A DNA stretch of 64,000 bases from Rhizobium leguminosarum (GTDB lineage Bacteria; Pseudomonadota; Alphaproteobacteria; Rhizobiales; Rhizobiaceae): assembly GCF_001679785.1 (NCBI RefSeq), contig NZ_CP016286.1, forward strand, positions 2,418,001-2,482,000. Reading direction: 5' to 3'. How positions within the stretch are numbered: position 1 is the first letter of the stretch; each line of letters begins with the position of its first letter. The notes below the pieces were generated by a model. That model was not told the origin of the DNA. It saw nothing but the letters and a program-made list of their open reading frames with translations, and ran no database searches. Shown here piece after piece: positions 47,415 to 59,869 of the stretch. A program made the translations under genes and the position numbers.

Positions 47415-48826
47415 ACGGACTTTCCCGATAGGCCTTCCAGTTGCTTGGGCAGTGCCGCTGCCCAGGACGTGATGCTCCCAGCCCCCAACAGAACCACGAA
47501 ATCGCCCGGCTTTGCAACCTCCGCGACCATCTGCGGCAGAAGCTCCGCCGAAGTTAGAAAGCGGGCGTCGCGATGGCCGCCGGATTTTATGCGCGAGACC
47601 AGCGACACGGAATCGATACCCTCGATCGGATCCTCCCCCGCCGCATAGACGGGTGCCAGGAAGATGCTGTCGGCATCGTTGAAGCAGGCGGCGAATTCCT
47701 CGAACAGGCTCGCAAGACGGCTATAGCGGTGCGGCTGGTGGACCGCGATGACACGCCCCTTGCAGGACTCTCGGGCGGCGCGCAGCACCGCCTTGATCTC
47801 GACCGGATGATGGCCGTAATCGTCGAAGATCTGCACCCCGTTCCATTCGCCGGTCAGCGTGAAGCGGCGCTTGACGCCGCCGAAGGAGGCAAGCCCCTTG
47901 GCGATATCGGCGCTCGATATGCCGAGCCGGTTGGCGACGGCAATCGCCGCCGTCGCGTTGGAGATATTATGCCGCCCGGGCATCGGCATGACCAGCCCCT
48001 TGAGCTCGATTACCTGGCCGGTGCGGCGGCGGCGGATTTCGACGTCGAAGATCGAGCGCGTGCCGTCGACGCGCACATTCTTGAAGCGCACGTCGGCCTG
48101 CGGGTTCTCGCCATAGGTGATGATCTTGCGGTCCTCGATGCGGCCGACCAGCGACTGCACCTCGGGATGGTCGAGACACATGACGCCGAAGCCGTAGAAC
48201 GGCACGTTCTCGACGAACTGCCGGAAGGCGGCGCGCACGGCGTCGAAATTGCCGTAATGGTCGAGATGTTCCGGGTCGATATTGGTGATAACAGCGACAT
48301 CGGCCGGAAGCTTCAGGAAGGTGCCATCCGATTCGTCGGCCTCGACCACCATCCACTCGCCCTCGCCCATGCGGGCATTGGTGCCATAGGCATTGATGAT
48401 GCCGCCATTGATGACGGTCGGGTCGAGCCCGCCGGCTTCGAGCAGCGTGGCGACCAGCGAGGTGGTCGTCGTCTTGCCATGCGTGCCGCCGATGGCGATC
48501 GCATTGCGGAAGCGCATCAGCTCGGCCAGCATTTCGGCGCGGCGCACCACCGGCAGCAGCTTTTCGCGCGCGGCGATGAGTTCCGGATTGCTCTTCTTGA
48601 TCGCCGTTGAGACGACGACGACTTCGGCCTCACCCAGGTTTTCAGGTCGGTGACCGACGAACACCTCAATGCCCTTGTCGCGCAGGCGCTGGACATTGGC
48701 GCTGTCAGCCTGGTCCGATCCCTGCACCTTGTGGCCGAGATTGTGCAGCACCTCGGCAATACCGCTCATGCCGATGCCGCCGATGCCGATGAAATGGACG
48801 AGACCGATCGCCTTCGGCAGTTTCAT
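47411..48826 (-). CDS. murC: UDP-N-acetylmuramate--L-alanine ligase
   Basis: 471 residues. Mur ligase pattern: N-terminal [22 protein letters not shown] loop [60 protein letters not shown], and [14 protein letters not shown] / VHQPHRYSR in the C-terminal domain. Adds L-Ala to UDP-MurNAc. Overlaps murG (ATGA) and murB (ATGA). Confidence 0.97.
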   Translation of the reverse strand: MKLPKAIGLVHFIGIGGIGMSGIAEVLHNLGHKVQGSDQADSANVQRLRDKGIEVFVGHRPENLGEAEVVVVSTAIKKSNPELIAAREKLLPVVRRAEMLAELMRFRNAIAIGGTHGKTTTTSLVATLLEAGGLDPTVINGGIINAYGTNARMGEGEWMVVEADESDGTFLKLPADVAVITNIDPEHLDHYGNFDAVRAAFRQFVENVPFYGFGVMCLDHPEVQSLVGRIEDRKIITYGENPQADVRFKNVRVDGTRSIFDVEIRRRRTGQVIELKGLVMPMPGRHNISNATAAIAVANRLGISSADIAKGLASFGGVKRRFTLTGEWNGVQIFDDYGHHPVEIKAVLRAARESCKGRVIAVHQPHRYSRLASLFEEFAACFNDADSIFLAPVYAAGEDPIEGIDSVSLVSRIKSGGHRDARFLTSAELLPQMVAEVAKPGDFVVLLGAGSITSWAAALPKQLEGLSGKSV

Positions 48827-49947
48827 GCGCGTGTCCTCTTGAATTCCGCAATTGTCCGTCTGGCGGCAATAGCCTCAACCATGTCGGCAAGCAAGTTCGC
48901 TGCATCGGGTTTTCCGGCGAGTTTCGCCGCCGCCGCCATGTGCGCAAGCTTTTCCGGATCGTTCATCACAGCCGTCAGGATCGCCGCGATCTTCTCCGGC
49001 GAAAGCTCGGACTGGGCGATCACCTTCGCTCCGCCGGTCGCAGCAAGTGCCGCCGCATTCGCCGCCTGGTCGTGATCGAGAGCGTGCGGGTAAGGCACGA
49101 GCACGGCAGGCCGGCCGATCACGGAGATTTCCGAAACCGTCGAGGCACCCGAACGGCAGATGACGAGATGCGCCCTCGCCAGCCTCTCGGCCATGTCGGT
49201 GAAGAAGGGTGCAATATCGGCTCCCATCTCCAGCTTGGCGACGCAGCCGCTGACCATCTCCATATCCTCGGGACGCACCTGCTGGGTGATGCGCAGGCGC
49301 ACGCGAAGCGCGTCGTCGAGCAGGCTGATCGCCGTCGGCAGCGCCTTTGAGAAATATTGCGCGCCCTGGCTGCCGCCGAAGACGACGAGGTTGAAGGCCT
49401 CACCCGGACGCGACGGCGTGTAAGGCACCTCGGCGGCGGCGATGATCGCCGGACGAACCGGATTGCCTGTCGTCACCGTCTTGTCTGCAAAGGCAGCACC
49501 CCCCTCCGGCAGGAAACCGCCGGCAATGGCCTGCACGCGGGTTGCCAAGGCTTTGTTGGCCCGCCCCATCACCGCATTCTGCTCGTGGATCATCGAGGCC
49601 ACGCCGAGCCGGGTAGCAGCAAGCAGCGGCGGCACGGTGGGATACCCCCCGAAACCGACGACGATGACCGGCCGCAGCCGCTGGATCAGCTTCTTCGCCG
49701 CCCGCATGCCGCTCCAAAGCGTCCATAGCGAGCGGGCGACGGCGATCGGGTTCTTCGAGCCGATCGTCGCCGACGGCACGACATGGATTTCCTCGGCCGG
49801 GAACTTGCCGGCATAACGCTCGGCCCGGCTGTCCGTGACGAGATGCACCGAATAGCCGCGCTCCTTCAGCTTGAAGGCCAGCGCCTCCGCCGGGAACACA
49901 TGGCCGCCGGTTCCCCCGGCGGCAAGCAGCACGATGCCTTTGCTCAT
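48823..49947 (-). CDS. murG: Lipid II synthase MurG (GlcNAc transferase)
   Basis: 374 residues, GT28 glycosyltransferase on the cytoplasmic membrane face. [89 protein letters not shown] and [15 protein letters not shown] are family hallmarks. Converts lipid I to lipid II. Start six bases after the ftsW stop. Confidence 0.97.
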   Translation of the reverse strand: MSKGIVLLAAGGTGGHVFPAEALAFKLKERGYSVHLVTDSRAERYAGKFPAEEIHVVPSATIGSKNPIAVARSLWTLWSGMRAAKKLIQRLRPVIVVGFGGYPTVPPLLAATRLGVASMIHEQNAVMGRANKALATRVQAIAGGFLPEGGAAFADKTVTTGNPVRPAIIAAAEVPYTPSRPGEAFNLVVFGGSQGAQYFSKALPTAISLLDDALRVRLRITQQVRPEDMEMVSGCVAKLEMGADIAPFFTDMAERLARAHLVICRSGASTVSEISVIGRPAVLVPYPHALDHDQAANAAALAATGGAKVIAQSELSPEKIAAILTAVMNDPEKLAHMAAAAKLAGKPDAANLLADMVEAIAARRTIAEFKRTRA

Positions 49948-49953
49948 GGTCTC

Positions 49954-51108
49954 CTACTCCGCCGGCATGCCGTGCGGGACGCGGAAGAGGCTCCGGTCCT
50001 GCGCCCGTTTTTCCGGTCGATGGCGCGTCAGCGCCAGAATGAAGCCGGCGGTGACGCAGATCGCCACCATAGACGAGCCGCCGTAGGAAATCAGCGGCAG
50101 CGTCATACCCTTTGCCGGCAGCAGTTCGAGATTGACGCCAATATTGATGATAGACTGAATGCCCATCTGCAGCACCAGGCCGGCGACGGCGAAGCGGTTG
50201 AAGTCGTTCCGCTCGCGATAGGCATGCGAGAGGCCGCGCAGCACCAGCACGGTAAACAGCGCGACGAGCGCCATGCAGAAGACGATGCCGAACTCCTCGG
50301 CCGCGACCGAGAAGATGAAGTCGGTATGCGCATCCGGGATGATGCGCTTGACGATGCCTTCGCCCGGTCCCTGCCCGAACCAGCTGCCGCGGATGATCGC
50401 CTCGCGCGCGGTGTCGATCTGGAAAGTATCACCCTCGCCGGTCATGAACTTGTCTATTCGGCCGGCGACGTGCGGGAAGACGTAATAGGCACTGAGCAGG
50501 CCGCCGGCGCCGCCGATGCCGAGCAGCATGATCCAGATCCATGGCATGCCGGCCATGAAGAACATCCCGCCCCAGACGGCCGTGGTCAGGATGGTCTGGC
50601 CGAGGTCCGGCTGCGCGACGAGAAGGGCCGCGACGATGCCGAACAGAATGATGGCAAAGAGATTGCCGGGGATCTCCGGCTGGCGCGCATGTTCGGCAAA
50701 CAGCCAGGCGCAGACCACGACGAAGGCAGGCTTCATGAATTCCGACGGCTGGATGGAAAGGCCGGCGATCCAGATCCAGCGCCTGCCACCCTTGACCTCC
50801 TGCCCGACGAACAGCACCAGCATCATCATGGCGACCGAGATGATCAGGATCAGAATTGCGGTTCGCCGCACCTGGCGCGGCGTCAGGAACGACAGCCCGA
50901 GCATGACGCCGATCGAAGGGATCATGAAGGCCGCATGGCGTTTGACGAAATGGAAGGGCTCGAGCCCAATGCGCTCGGCGACCGCAGGAGATGCCGCAAA
51001 CGACAGCATGAAGCCGATGCCCATCAGGAAGATGAACATTGCCAGGAAGAAGCGGTCGATGGTCCAGAACCAATCGGCCAGAGGCCCACGTTCCGCGCGG
51101 CTTACCAT
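49954..51108 (-). CDS. ftsW: Septal peptidoglycan polymerase FtsW (SEDS family)
   Basis: 384 residues with about ten membrane helices. SEDS motifs: WIWIAGLSIQPSEFMKPAFV, QPDLGQTILTTAVWGGMFFM, SWFGQGPGEGIVKRIIPDAH, TDFIFSVAAEEFG and SYGGSSMVAICVTAGFILAL. It polymerises lipid II at the septum with its partner FtsI, encoded in the same cluster. The ATG begins two bases after murD's stop. Confidence 0.96.
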   Translation of the reverse strand: MVSRAERGPLADWFWTIDRFFLAMFIFLMGIGFMLSFAASPAVAERIGLEPFHFVKRHAAFMIPSIGVMLGLSFLTPRQVRRTAILILIISVAMMMLVLFVGQEVKGGRRWIWIAGLSIQPSEFMKPAFVVVCAWLFAEHARQPEIPGNLFAIILFGIVAALLVAQPDLGQTILTTAVWGGMFFMAGMPWIWIMLLGIGGAGGLLSAYYVFPHVAGRIDKFMTGEGDTFQIDTAREAIIRGSWFGQGPGEGIVKRIIPDAHTDFIFSVAAEEFGIVFCMALVALFTVLVLRGLSHAYRERNDFNRFAVAGLVLQMGIQSIINIGVNLELLPAKGMTLPLISYGGSSMVAICVTAGFILALTRHRPEKRAQDRSLFRVPHGMPAE

Positions 51109-51109
51109 G

Positions 51110-52522
51110 TCATTTCTCTCCTGTTGCCGGACCGATCAGCATCGCAATACCGTCAAGCGCCGCCACGTGGCCGACGAAGGCTTCGCCCCTGACTTCGAAG
51201 TTCTTATACTGGTCGAAGCTTGCGCAAGCCGGGGATAACATCACGGCCGAAGCAGCGCTTTCGTCGCGTTCGGCATCGGCGGCCGCATGCGCGACGGCGC
51301 GCTCCAGCGTGCCCGAGATCTCGTAAGGCACGGCCTCGCCGAGCGTCGCGGCAAATTCCGCCGCCGCCTCACCGATCAGATAGGCCTTGGCGATGCGCGG
51401 AAAATAGGGAGCAAGCGTCGTGATCCCGCCAGCCTTCGGCAAGCCGCCGGCGATCCAATAGATGCGATCATAGCTCGAAAGAGCCGGCGCTGCGGCATCG
51501 GCATTGGTCGCCTTGGAATCGTTGACGAAAACGACGCGGCCACGCTGCCCGACCGGCTGCATGCGGTGCTTCAATCCGCGAAACGAGGCGAGACCGGTGC
51601 GAATATCGTCGGCGGAAACCCCGACGGCAAGGCAGGCGGCGACGGCGGCTGCAGCATTCTGCGCATTATGGCTGCCGCGCAGCGTCTGGATGCCGTCGAG
51701 ATCGGCGAAAGGCAGCATGGCGCCGCCGGCGGCCTGGATGAGTTTGGTGCCTTCGGCATAGATGCCATCGGCCAGCACGTTGCGGCGCGAAATACGCACC
51801 ACCTTGACGCCTGCCCGCTCGACACGGTCGGCAATCAGCGCCGAATGGCTGTCGTCGACGCCGACGATCGCGACATCGCTACCGGCGACCAGCCTTTCCT
51901 TGATATCGGCATAATGCTGCATCGTGCCGTGACGGTCGAGATGATCGGGCGTCAGGTTGAGCAGGATGCCGGCAGACGGGTCCAGTGTCGGCGCCAGATC
52001 GATCTGGTAGGAGGAGCATTCGACGACGTAATAACGCTCGGCCTTCGGCGGCTCGAGCGTCAGCACCGCCGTGCCGATATTGCCGCCGAGCTGCGTGTCG
52101 TAGCCGGCGGATTTCAGGATATGGGCGATCAGCGCCGTCGTGGTCGACTTGCCGTTGGTACCGGTTATGGCGATGAAGGGGCAATCCGGCGCATGGGCAC
52201 GGCGCTCGCGCACGAAGAGTTCGACGTCACCGACGATATCGACGCCGGCCGCCCGGGCAAGATCGACAGTCCAATGCGGCTTCGGATGGGTGAGCGGCAC
52301 GCCGGGCGACATCACGAACAGCGCCTGCTGACTCCAGTCAATGTTGTGCAGGTCTTCCGTCCTGATGCCTTCGGCAGCGGCCTTGGCGACACTGTCGGGA
52401 TTGTCGTCCCAGGCGGTCATCTCGGCACCGCCGGATATCAGCGCCCGGGCGGTGGCGAAACCGGAGCCGCCGAGCCCGAAGAGTGCGACCTTCCTGTCCT
52501 TGAGCGTCGTGACCGGGATCAT
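51110..52522 (-). CDS. murD: UDP-N-acetylmuramoylalanine--D-glutamate ligase
   Basis: 470 residues. [80 protein letters not shown] and C-terminal [20 protein letters not shown] are all MurD blocks. Adds D-Glu to UDP-MurNAc-L-Ala. ATG seven bases after mraY stop. Confidence 0.97.
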   Translation of the reverse strand: MIPVTTLKDRKVALFGLGGSGFATARALISGGAEMTAWDDNPDSVAKAAAEGIRTEDLHNIDWSQQALFVMSPGVPLTHPKPHWTVDLARAAGVDIVGDVELFVRERRAHAPDCPFIAITGTNGKSTTTALIAHILKSAGYDTQLGGNIGTAVLTLEPPKAERYYVVECSSYQIDLAPTLDPSAGILLNLTPDHLDRHGTMQHYADIKERLVAGSDVAIVGVDDSHSALIADRVERAGVKVVRISRRNVLADGIYAEGTKLIQAAGGAMLPFADLDGIQTLRGSHNAQNAAAAVAACLAVGVSADDIRTGLASFRGLKHRMQPVGQRGRVVFVNDSKATNADAAAPALSSYDRIYWIAGGLPKAGGITTLAPYFPRIAKAYLIGEAAAEFAATLGEAVPYEISGTLERAVAHAAADAERDESAASAVMLSPACASFDQYKNFEVRGEAFVGHVAALDGIAMLIGPATGEK

Positions 52523-52529
52523 CGCTGCC

Positions 52530-53630
52530 TCACCGGAGCTTCAGCGTCGAAAGGCCGAGCATGGCAAGGCCGACGGCGACGATCCAGAAGCGGATCACCA
52601 CCTGGCTCTCCGTCCAGCCCTTCTTCTCGAAGTGATGATGGATCGGCGCCATCAGGAAGACACGCCGGCCGGTCATCTTGAAGAAACCGACCTGGATGAT
52701 GACCGACAGCGTCTCGATGACGAAGAGGCCTCCGATGATCGCCATGACGATCTCGTGCTTGGTGGCGACGGCGACGGTGCCGATCGTGCCGCCGAGTGCC
52801 AGCGACCCCGTGTCGCCCATGAAGATGGCGGCCGGCGGTGCGTTGAACCAGAGAAAGCCGAGGCCGGCGCCGATGACGGCGCCGAGCACGACCGCGAGCT
52901 CGCCGGTGCCTGGCACGAAATTGATCTGCAGGTAATTCGCAAACACCACGTTGCCGGCGAGATAGGCGATGACGCCGAAGGAGGCAGCGGCGATCATCAC
53001 AGGCACGATGGCAAGCCCGTCAAGGCCGTCGGTCAGGTTGACGGCATTGCCGGCGCCGACGATGACGAAGCCGCCGAAGACGACGAACATGATGCCGATA
53101 TTGATCATGAAGTCCTTGAAGAAGGGAAAGGCGATCGAGGAGCCGAAGGTCGAGCCGGCAATCCCCGAAGCAAGGGCGGTGCGCATCATGAAATAGACGG
53201 CGATGCCGGCGATGACGAATTCGATACCGAGCCTCGCCTTGCCGGAAAAGCCCATGTGGCTCTGCTTCGTGACCTTGAGATAATCGTCGTAGAAGCCGAT
53301 CGCGCCGAAGCCCAGCGTCACCAGCAATGTAGCGACGACATAGACATTGGAAAGATCGGCCCAGAGCAGCGACGCGCCGACGATGCCGGCAAGGATCATC
53401 AGCCCGCCCATGGTCGGCGTGCCGGCCTTCTTGAAATGCGTCTGCGGCCCGTCGGCGCGGATCGGCTGGCCCTTGCCCTGCCGAATGCGCAACGAATTGA
53501 TGATCGTCGGCCCGAACAGGAAGACGATCAGCGCTGAGGTGAAGAGAGCGGCCCCCGTGCGGAAGGTAATATATCTGAACAGGTTCAGAAATTTGAAATA
53601 TTCCGACAGTTCGACAAGCCAGATCAGCAT
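52530..53630 (-). CDS. mraY: Phospho-N-acetylmuramoyl-pentapeptide transferase
   Basis: 366 residues, ten-helix integral membrane enzyme making lipid I. Catalytic Asp pairs: [20 protein letters not shown] and [16 protein letters not shown]; also [20 protein letters not shown] and [23 protein letters not shown] at 53630, 22 bases after murF. Confidence 0.97.
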   Translation of the reverse strand: MLIWLVELSEYFKFLNLFRYITFRTGAALFTSALIVFLFGPTIINSLRIRQGKGQPIRADGPQTHFKKAGTPTMGGLMILAGIVGASLLWADLSNVYVVATLLVTLGFGAIGFYDDYLKVTKQSHMGFSGKARLGIEFVIAGIAVYFMMRTALASGIAGSTFGSSIAFPFFKDFMINIGIMFVVFGGFVIVGAGNAVNLTDGLDGLAIVPVMIAAASFGVIAYLAGNVVFANYLQINFVPGTGELAVVLGAVIGAGLGFLWFNAPPAAIFMGDTGSLALGGTIGTVAVATKHEIVMAIIGGLFVIETLSVIIQVGFFKMTGRRVFLMAPIHHHFEKKGWTESQVVIRFWIVAVGLAMLGLSTLKLR

Positions 53631-53652
53631 TCAGGGCCCCTTGTTTACCCGA

Positions 53653-55086
53653 TCAAAATTCGCGTTGCGTGTCGGCAAATGGCGGGAACTTGTCAAGGAG
53701 TGCGGCGACGATCTTGCCGAAACCGATGCCCAGAGACGATTTCACCATCAACACGTCGCCTGGCGCGACCGAGTTCAATACATAATCCGTCAATTCGTCC
53801 GTGTTCTCGCGATATTCGACATGGACGCTTTCCGGCAGCGATTCCTTGAGCGCAGCCATCTCGGCTCCTGCGAGCCACACATGTTCGATGCCGGCAGCAA
53901 GCAGCGGCACGGCAAGGTCGGTATGGACCTTTTGCGCATAGTCGCCCATCTCAAGCATGTCGCCGAGCACGGCGATACGGCGTCCGCGGCCGGTCGGCTC
54001 GGAGGCCGCCAGCAGCGCGATCGCCGCGCGCATCGAAGCCGGATTGGCATTGTAGCTCTCGTCGATCAGCGTGAAGCTGCCACCGCCGATGACAAGCCGG
54101 TGGCGCTTGCCTCTGCCCTTTTCCGGCCTCAGCGTCGCAAGCGTTTCGATCGCCTTCTGCATATCGGCGCCGACGATCCTGACGACGCCGAGCGCTGCGA
54201 GCGCATTCTCGGCGATATGGCGGCCCGGTGCGCCGAGCGCAACCTCCAGCGTCTCGCCGCCGACCGTCAGCCACAGCGTCGAATTCTCGTCGGAACCGTT
54301 GAATTCTGCGAGCCGGAATTCGGCCTTGGCATGCTGGCCGAAGGAATGGATATGCTCGATGCCGAGCGACTGCGCCGTGCGGTCGAGGAAATTGAACTGG
54401 TCGTTGTCGCGGTTGAGCACGACATGGCCGCCGGGTTCGAGCCCCTCGAAGATCTCGGCCTTGGCGGCGGCGATTTCCTTGATGTTCTTGAAATTGCCGA
54501 GATGCGCCGGCGCGATCGTCGTGATGACGGCGACATCGGGACGGATCATCGTCACCAGCGGCCGGATCTCACCGGGATGGTTCATTCCGACTTCGAAGAC
54601 GCCGTAATCCGTATCCTCAGGCATGCGCGCCAGCGTCAGCGGCACACCCCAATGATTGTTGAAGGAGGCGACGGAGGCGTGCACCTTGCCGGAGGGCGAC
54701 AGCACATGCCGCAGCATTTCCTTGGTGGTCGTCTTTCCCACAGATCCCGTCACCGCGATGATCTGGGCCCGCGAGCGCTCGCGCGAGGCAAGGCCGAGCC
54801 GGCCAAGTGCCGCGAGCACATCTTCCACGACGATCATCGGCACCGTCAGCCGGCCCATGGCGGGAAGCCTCGCCTCGCTGACGACGAGAAGGGAAGCGCC
54901 GTTCGCCATCGCCATCGAGGCGTAGTCGTGACCGTCGACGCGGTCGCCCTTGATCGCGAAGAAAGCTTCGCCCGGAGCAATCGAGCGGCTGTCGATGGAA
55001 ATGCCGGTGATGCCTTCGGGCAGCGTGCCGAAAGGGCGCCCCGCCATCGCTGCGATCATGTCTTCCGTCGTCCAGAGCCAGCTCAA
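53653..55086 (-). CDS. murF: UDP-MurNAc-tripeptide--D-alanyl-D-alanine ligase
   Basis: 477 residues. [23 protein letters not shown] loop [55 protein letters not shown] and [20 protein letters not shown] mark MurF. Adds the D-Ala-D-Ala made by DdlB. The start is TTG at 55086, with GGAGGAG upstream, overlapping the murE stop as TTGA. Confidence 0.96.
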   Translation of the reverse strand: MSWLWTTEDMIAAMAGRPFGTLPEGITGISIDSRSIAPGEAFFAIKGDRVDGHDYASMAMANGASLLVVSEARLPAMGRLTVPMIVVEDVLAALGRLGLASRERSRAQIIAVTGSVGKTTTKEMLRHVLSPSGKVHASVASFNNHWGVPLTLARMPEDTDYGVFEVGMNHPGEIRPLVTMIRPDVAVITTIAPAHLGNFKNIKEIAAAKAEIFEGLEPGGHVVLNRDNDQFNFLDRTAQSLGIEHIHSFGQHAKAEFRLAEFNGSDENSTLWLTVGGETLEVALGAPGRHIAENALAALGVVRIVGADMQKAIETLATLRPEKGRGKRHRLVIGGGSFTLIDESYNANPASMRAAIALLAASEPTGRGRRIAVLGDMLEMGDYAQKVHTDLAVPLLAAGIEHVWLAGAEMAALKESLPESVHVEYRENTDELTDYVLNSVAPGDVLMVKSSLGIGFGKIVAALLDKFPPFADTQREF

Positions 55087-56543
55087 GATTTCAACTCCTC
55101 CAAGGCCTTGCGCACCTCCGCATGATCGGAGAACGGCAGGGTGACGCCGCCGATCGTCTGCCCTTCCTCATGCCCCTTGCCGGCGACGATCAGCGTATCG
55201 CCGGATCTCAGCATGCCGACGGCCTCGCGGATCGCCATGGCGCGATCGGCGATTTCCGCGGCGCAGCTTGCTGCCGCCATGATCTCCGCGCGGATCGAGG
55301 CCGGCTCCTCCGAACGCGGATTATCGTCGGTGACGATAACGACGTCGGCAAGTCGGCAGGCGATTTCGCCCATGATCGGCCGTTTGCCGCGGTCACGGTC
55401 GCCGCCGCAACCGAAGACGACGATGACGCGGCCGGTGGTGAAGGGTCTGACCGAGCCCAGAACGTTTTCCAGCGCATCCGGTTTGTGGGCGTAGTCGACA
55501 TAGGCAAGCGCGCCGTCTTTCGTATGGCCGACGAGTTCGAGACGGCCGGACGCGCCAACGAGCTTCTCGAGCGCGGCCATCGCAACCTTCGCCTCAACGC
55601 CGGTCGACATGGCAAGTCCTGCCGCGACCAGCGCGTTGGCCACCTGAAAATCGCCGGCCAGCGGAATGTCCACCTCGAAGATCTCGCCGCCGATATGGAT
55701 CTCGGCCATCTGCTTGTGGCGGAAGTGCTCGACGCGCTTCAACGAGAGGTAATCACCCTTTCGCCCGACGGTACGAATGTCGTGACCGGCATCGGTCGCG
55801 GCCTTGATCGCCTGCGCCGACCACGGATCGTCGGCAAAAATCACCGCCGGCGATCCCTTCGGCAGCAGCGTATCGAAAAGCCGCATCTTGGCGGCCATGT
55901 AGGCCTCGACTGTCGGATGATAATCCATGTGGTCGCGGCCGAGATTGGTGAAGGCGGCGGCGGCAAGCCTGACGCCGTCGAGCCGGCACTGGTCGAGGCC
56001 GTGGCTGGAAGCTTCCATCGCGGCATGTGTCACGCCTTCCTCGGCGAGTTCGGCCAGCAGCGCGTGCAGAGACACCGGATCGGGCGTCGTCAGCGAGCCA
56101 TATTCGTTGCGCGTCGGCGAGACGACGCCCGTCGTGCCGATCATCGCGGCCACGTGACCCGCATGCGCCCAGATCTGCCGGGTGAAAGAAGCGACGGAGG
56201 TTTTGCCGGCGGTGCCGGTGACGGCGACCATGGTGTCGGGCTGCCTGCCGTGGAAACGTGCGGCGGCGATGGAAAGGAAACGGCGCGGCTCCTTGACCGC
56301 AAGCACGGGGATCGAAGCATCGACGGCTTGGGAGGCGATCGCGACGGCAGCACCGCGGCCGGCGGCATCCACGATGAAGCCAGCGCCGTCCGCCCTGGTG
56401 CCGGCGACCGCGACGAAGACATTGCCCGGCGCCACCTTGCGGCTATCCGAAGACAGGCCTGAAATATCAAGCAGGCCTGCCGGGCCTTCGAGCTGTGCTT
56501 CAAGTTCCGGAAACTGATCTCCGGCCAGGTCTCGCAATTTCAT
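55083..56543 (-). CDS. murE: UDP-MurNAc-L-Ala-D-Glu--meso-DAP ligase
   Basis: 486 residues. [80 protein letters not shown] and the meso-diaminopimelate specificity motif [16 protein letters not shown]. The ATG at 56543 (MKLRDLAGD) fits the family; the frame is open 20 residues further up. Translationally linked to murF. Confidence 0.97.
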   Translation of the reverse strand: MKLRDLAGDQFPELEAQLEGPAGLLDISGLSSDSRKVAPGNVFVAVAGTRADGAGFIVDAAGRGAAVAIASQAVDASIPVLAVKEPRRFLSIAAARFHGRQPDTMVAVTGTAGKTSVASFTRQIWAHAGHVAAMIGTTGVVSPTRNEYGSLTTPDPVSLHALLAELAEEGVTHAAMEASSHGLDQCRLDGVRLAAAAFTNLGRDHMDYHPTVEAYMAAKMRLFDTLLPKGSPAVIFADDPWSAQAIKAATDAGHDIRTVGRKGDYLSLKRVEHFRHKQMAEIHIGGEIFEVDIPLAGDFQVANALVAAGLAMSTGVEAKVAMAALEKLVGASGRLELVGHTKDGALAYVDYAHKPDALENVLGSVRPFTTGRVIVVFGCGGDRDRGKRPIMGEIACRLADVVIVTDDNPRSEEPASIRAEIMAAASCAAEIADRAMAIREAVGMLRSGDTLIVAGKGHEEGQTIGGVTLPFSDHAEVRKALEELKS

Positions 56544-56609
56544 CGAATGCACTTTTCTCTCTTGAAGCCGGTTCACCCCTCGCGAATCGGCGTCGATATT
56601 CATTCACAC

Positions 56610-58370
56610 TCAATAAGACACCAGCAAGGCCGATCCGCCCTCCCCGAATTTCGGCTCGATGCCGAGAATTGGGGCCGCACGCCTGATGATCTCGCGGGCG
56701 ATGGGGCCGGCGGTACCGGCGGAGATCGTTCCGCCATAGGCTTTCTCGCCGGTCTTCGGCTCGTCGCAGAAAGTGATCACGGCATATCTGGGATCGTTCA
56801 TGGGGAAGGCGGCGATGAAGGAATTAAAATTCAGGGTTGCTGAATAACGACCGTTCACCACCTTGTCGGCCGTGCCGGTCTTACTGCCGACGGAAAAGCC
56901 GGGCACGCGGGCGACCCGCCCGGATCCCTTGTAGCCGTTGAAGTCGAGGAGATAGCGGATCTCGTCGCTGGTGGTCTTCTTGATGACCTGCGTGGCGATC
57001 TCATCGGCCTGTTCGCGTGTGCGCGGCAGGAATGTCGGCTCAATCAGCTTGCCGCCGTTGACGAGAGCGGCAGCCGCCACCCCTGTCTGCAGCGCCGTCG
57101 TCGAGACGCCATGGCCGAAGGAAATCGTGATCGAATTGATCTTCTTCCAGACGCGCGGCTGGCTCGGCATCTTTACTTCGGGCAACTCGGTCTGCATCTT
57201 CGTCAAGAGGCCGAACTTGGTGAGATAATCCTTCTGCGCATCGATGCCGACCATATCGATGACGCGTGCCGTACCGATATTCGAAGAATACTGGAAAATC
57301 TCGGGAACGGTGAGCCAGCGGCGCTGCCCGTGAAAATCGTGGATGGTGAAGCCGCCGATATAGATCGATTTGCTGGCATCGAAACTGTCGGTCATCTTCA
57401 CCTTGCCGCTATCGAGCGCCATGGCCAGCGAAAAGGTCTTGAAGGTAGAACCCATTTCGAAGGTGCCGTTGGTCATCCGGTTGAGCCAACCCTCCTTTGC
57501 GCCTTCCTGCGGATCGTTCGGATCGAAATCCGGCGCCGATGCCATCGCCAGCACTTCTCCCGTATGCACATCGATGACCGCGGCACCGGCGCCTTTGGCC
57601 TGGAAGTTGTTGACCGCGTTGACGACCGCGTCCCGAACGATGTTCTGCACGCGCAGGTCGATCGACAGTCGTACCGGCTCGAGCGGCTGGTCGCTGGTCA
57701 TGCCGACGGAAGCGAGATCGGCAAGGCCTTGATCGTCGATAAATTTCTCCATGCCGGCGACACCGCGGTTGTCGATGTTGACGTAACCGAGGATGTGTGC
57801 GGCGGTCGCCCCACCCGGATAGAAGCGGCGCTTCTCCGGCCGGAAACCGATGCCGGGAATGCCGAGCGCCAGGATCTGGCTCTGCTGCTTCGGCGTCAGT
57901 TGCCGGCGCAGCCAGGCGAAATGCGAGGTCTTGACCGAGAGCTTCTTATAAGTGTCTCTGACGTCGAGTTCGGGCAGCACCGTTGCAAGCTTCTCGACCG
58001 CCTCGTCGGCGTCGACGATCTTGTTCGGTTCGGCAAACAGCGAGACGGTGCGGATGTCGGTCGCCAGCACCTCGCCGTTGCGGTCGAGAATGTCGGGGCG
58101 CGAGGCCATCAGCCGGTCGGGCGGCAGGATGCTGGAGACGACCTCCTGATCCTTCATCGCATATTCGACGAGACGGCCGCCGATAACGGCGTAGACGCCC
58201 ATGAAGCCAAGGATCAGCAGGCCGACGCGGCTTTTTGCCTGCCCTGATTTCTTCTTGCGCGATCCCTCGATCGCCAGGCCGGCGGGGGAAGGACCGCCGA
58301 ACCGGTTATAGACGCCGGCGGAGAAATGCGCCTGGCTCTTCAAAACCATGATGCGGGAAAGAAACGACAT
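56610..58370 (-). CDS. ftsI: Septal transpeptidase FtsI (PBP3)
   Basis: 586 residues. One TM helix at about 49-67 (VGLLILGFMGVYAVIGGRL), a dimerisation-type domain (RPDILDRNGEVLATDI), then the transpeptidase domain with active Ser308 in the SxxK box (GSTFKTFS), SSN at 362-364 and KTGT at 497-500. Cross-links septal murein together with FtsW. Its ATG overlaps the ftsL stop (TAATG), and GGAGGAA inside ftsL serves as ribosome binding site. Confidence 0.97.
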   Translation of the reverse strand: MSFLSRIMVLKSQAHFSAGVYNRFGGPSPAGLAIEGSRKKKSGQAKSRVGLLILGFMGVYAVIGGRLVEYAMKDQEVVSSILPPDRLMASRPDILDRNGEVLATDIRTVSLFAEPNKIVDADEAVEKLATVLPELDVRDTYKKLSVKTSHFAWLRRQLTPKQQSQILALGIPGIGFRPEKRRFYPGGATAAHILGYVNIDNRGVAGMEKFIDDQGLADLASVGMTSDQPLEPVRLSIDLRVQNIVRDAVVNAVNNFQAKGAGAAVIDVHTGEVLAMASAPDFDPNDPQEGAKEGWLNRMTNGTFEMGSTFKTFSLAMALDSGKVKMTDSFDASKSIYIGGFTIHDFHGQRRWLTVPEIFQYSSNIGTARVIDMVGIDAQKDYLTKFGLLTKMQTELPEVKMPSQPRVWKKINSITISFGHGVSTTALQTGVAAAALVNGGKLIEPTFLPRTREQADEIATQVIKKTTSDEIRYLLDFNGYKGSGRVARVPGFSVGSKTGTADKVVNGRYSATLNFNSFIAAFPMNDPRYAVITFCDEPKTGEKAYGGTISAGTAGPIAREIIRRAAPILGIEPKFGEGGSALLVSY

Positions 58371-58825
58371 TATTCCTCCACCGAGCCGGTTTCGATCTGG
58401 TCTGCATCCTCTGCCTCGCCGCGTGGCGCAGGCATTGGAACGGGCTGCGCCTTGGCGGCGGCTTGCGCGCCCTTCGCGGTGTCTGGCGCGCCCTTGGCGC
58501 TGGCTTTTGCCTCCGTCACGTCAGGCACGGGAACCTCGGATTTCAGCATCGGCAATTCCTTGGCATGCACGAGCGCCGTCGATTCCGTCGGCTGCAGCTT
58601 CAATTCTTCATTATACGCCTTGACCAGCCGCTCCAGCCGGTTCGGCTGCGATTGCAGCGCCCAGTCGGCCTTGAGAAGGTCGATCGTGTCCTTCTCGAGC
58701 TTGATCTCGGCTTCGAGGCGATGAACCTCCTCGACCTTCAATTCGGCGCGGTGCTTGATTGTGTAGGTCACGGCGGCGGTGGCCGTCATGACGCCGATGA
58801 GCACGAGATCGAACGTTCTCAGCAT
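58370..58825 (-). CDS. ftsL: Cell division protein FtsL
   Basis: 151 residues, bitopic. TM helix at the N-terminus (LVLIGVMTATAAVTYTIK), a periplasmic coiled coil (LKVEEVHRLEAEIKLEKDTI) and LERLVKAYNEELKLQPTEST typical of FtsL, then a Pro/Ala/Lys-rich tail. Membrane scaffold of the FtsQLB complex. The ATG at 58825 has GGAGG five bases upstream; it begins right after rsmH. Confidence 0.9.
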   Translation of the reverse strand: MLRTFDLVLIGVMTATAAVTYTIKHRAELKVEEVHRLEAEIKLEKDTIDLLKADWALQSQPNRLERLVKAYNEELKLQPTESTALVHAKELPMLKSEVPVPDVTEAKASAKGAPDTAKGAQAAAKAQPVPMPAPRGEAEDADQIETGSVEE

Positions 58826-58826
58826 A

Positions 58827-59852
58827 TCAACCTCCAAGCTTTCCAAGACTGGCAAGATTGGGAAATCCGAAGAGCGACATATCCGCGGCCTCGGCGGCGG
58901 CGTCCGTCCTCAAACCGGCGCGCAGCTTTGCGGAGCGGGCTCGCGGATTGATCTCCGCCTCCGCCTCGCTTGCTGAAACCATCGGCTTGCCGATCGCCGC
59001 AAAGGTTGCCGCCCGCTCATGCGCGACCGGCAGATGCCGCGAACCCGACGCCTTGCCGGCGCGGTCGGAGAAGAACTTCTTCACGATGCGGTCTTCGAGC
59101 GAATGAAAGGTGACAACGACGAGCCGCCCCCCGGGCTTCAGTACCGTTTCCGCCGCAAACAGCGCCTGCGCCAGCTCGCCGAGCTCGTCGTTGACGAAGA
59201 TCCGCAAGGCCTGGAAGACGCGCGTTGCCGGATGGATCTTGTCCTTCATCTTGCGCGGCGTAACGAGTTCGATGAGACCGGCGAGATCGCGTGTCGTTTC
59301 GAACGGTTTTTCCTCGCGGCGCTTCTCGATCGCATGGGCGATGCGCGGCGCCTGGCTTTCCTCGCCGAGAAAATGGAAGATGCGAATGAGATCTGCGACC
59401 TTGGCGCGGTTGACGACATCGGCAGCCGAAACGCCTTCGGCCGACATGCGCATGTCGAGCGGCCCGTTCTTCTGGAAGGAGAAGCCACGTTCGGCCTCGT
59501 CGATCTGCATGGAGGAGACGCCGATATCGAGCACGACGCCATCGAGCCCACCTTGTGGCGCATGATCGGCAAGATGCGAGAATTGCGAATGAACGAGCCT
59601 GAGACGACCGCCATGGGCGGCGACCATCGCTTGGCCAGCCGCAATCGCCGTCGGATCGCGGTCGAGCGCAATCACCTCGGCGCCGGCAGCAAGGATGGCT
59701 AAACTGTAACCGCCCGCGCCGAACGTACCGTCGAGGATGAGTTTGCCGGGCGCGGGCGCCAATGCCGCAAGGACTTCGTCGAGAAGAACAGGAATGTGAC
59801 GAACCGGTCCGCCACCGGCATCAGTTGAACCTCCGCCAGGATTCGCCACCAT
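58827..59852 (-). CDS. rsmH: 16S rRNA m4C1402 methyltransferase
   Basis: 341 residues (MraW). [33 protein letters not shown] (SAM site), [35 protein letters not shown] and [21 protein letters not shown]4-methylates C1402 in the ribosomal decoding centre; cytoplasmic. The ATG at 59852 (MVANPGGGS) is preceded by AGGGAAT; the open frame runs to 60494 across mraZ but that is shadow. Confidence 0.96.
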   Translation of the reverse strand: MVANPGGGSTDAGGGPVRHIPVLLDEVLAALAPAPGKLILDGTFGAGGYSLAILAAGAEVIALDRDPTAIAAGQAMVAAHGGRLRLVHSQFSHLADHAPQGGLDGVVLDIGVSSMQIDEAERGFSFQKNGPLDMRMSAEGVSAADVVNRAKVADLIRIFHFLGEESQAPRIAHAIEKRREEKPFETTRDLAGLIELVTPRKMKDKIHPATRVFQALRIFVNDELGELAQALFAAETVLKPGGRLVVVTFHSLEDRIVKKFFSDRAGKASGSRHLPVAHERAATFAAIGKPMVSASEAEAEINPRARSAKLRAGLRTDAAAEAADMSLFGFPNLASLGKLGG

Positions 59853-59869
59853 TCCATTCCCTCGTTCTT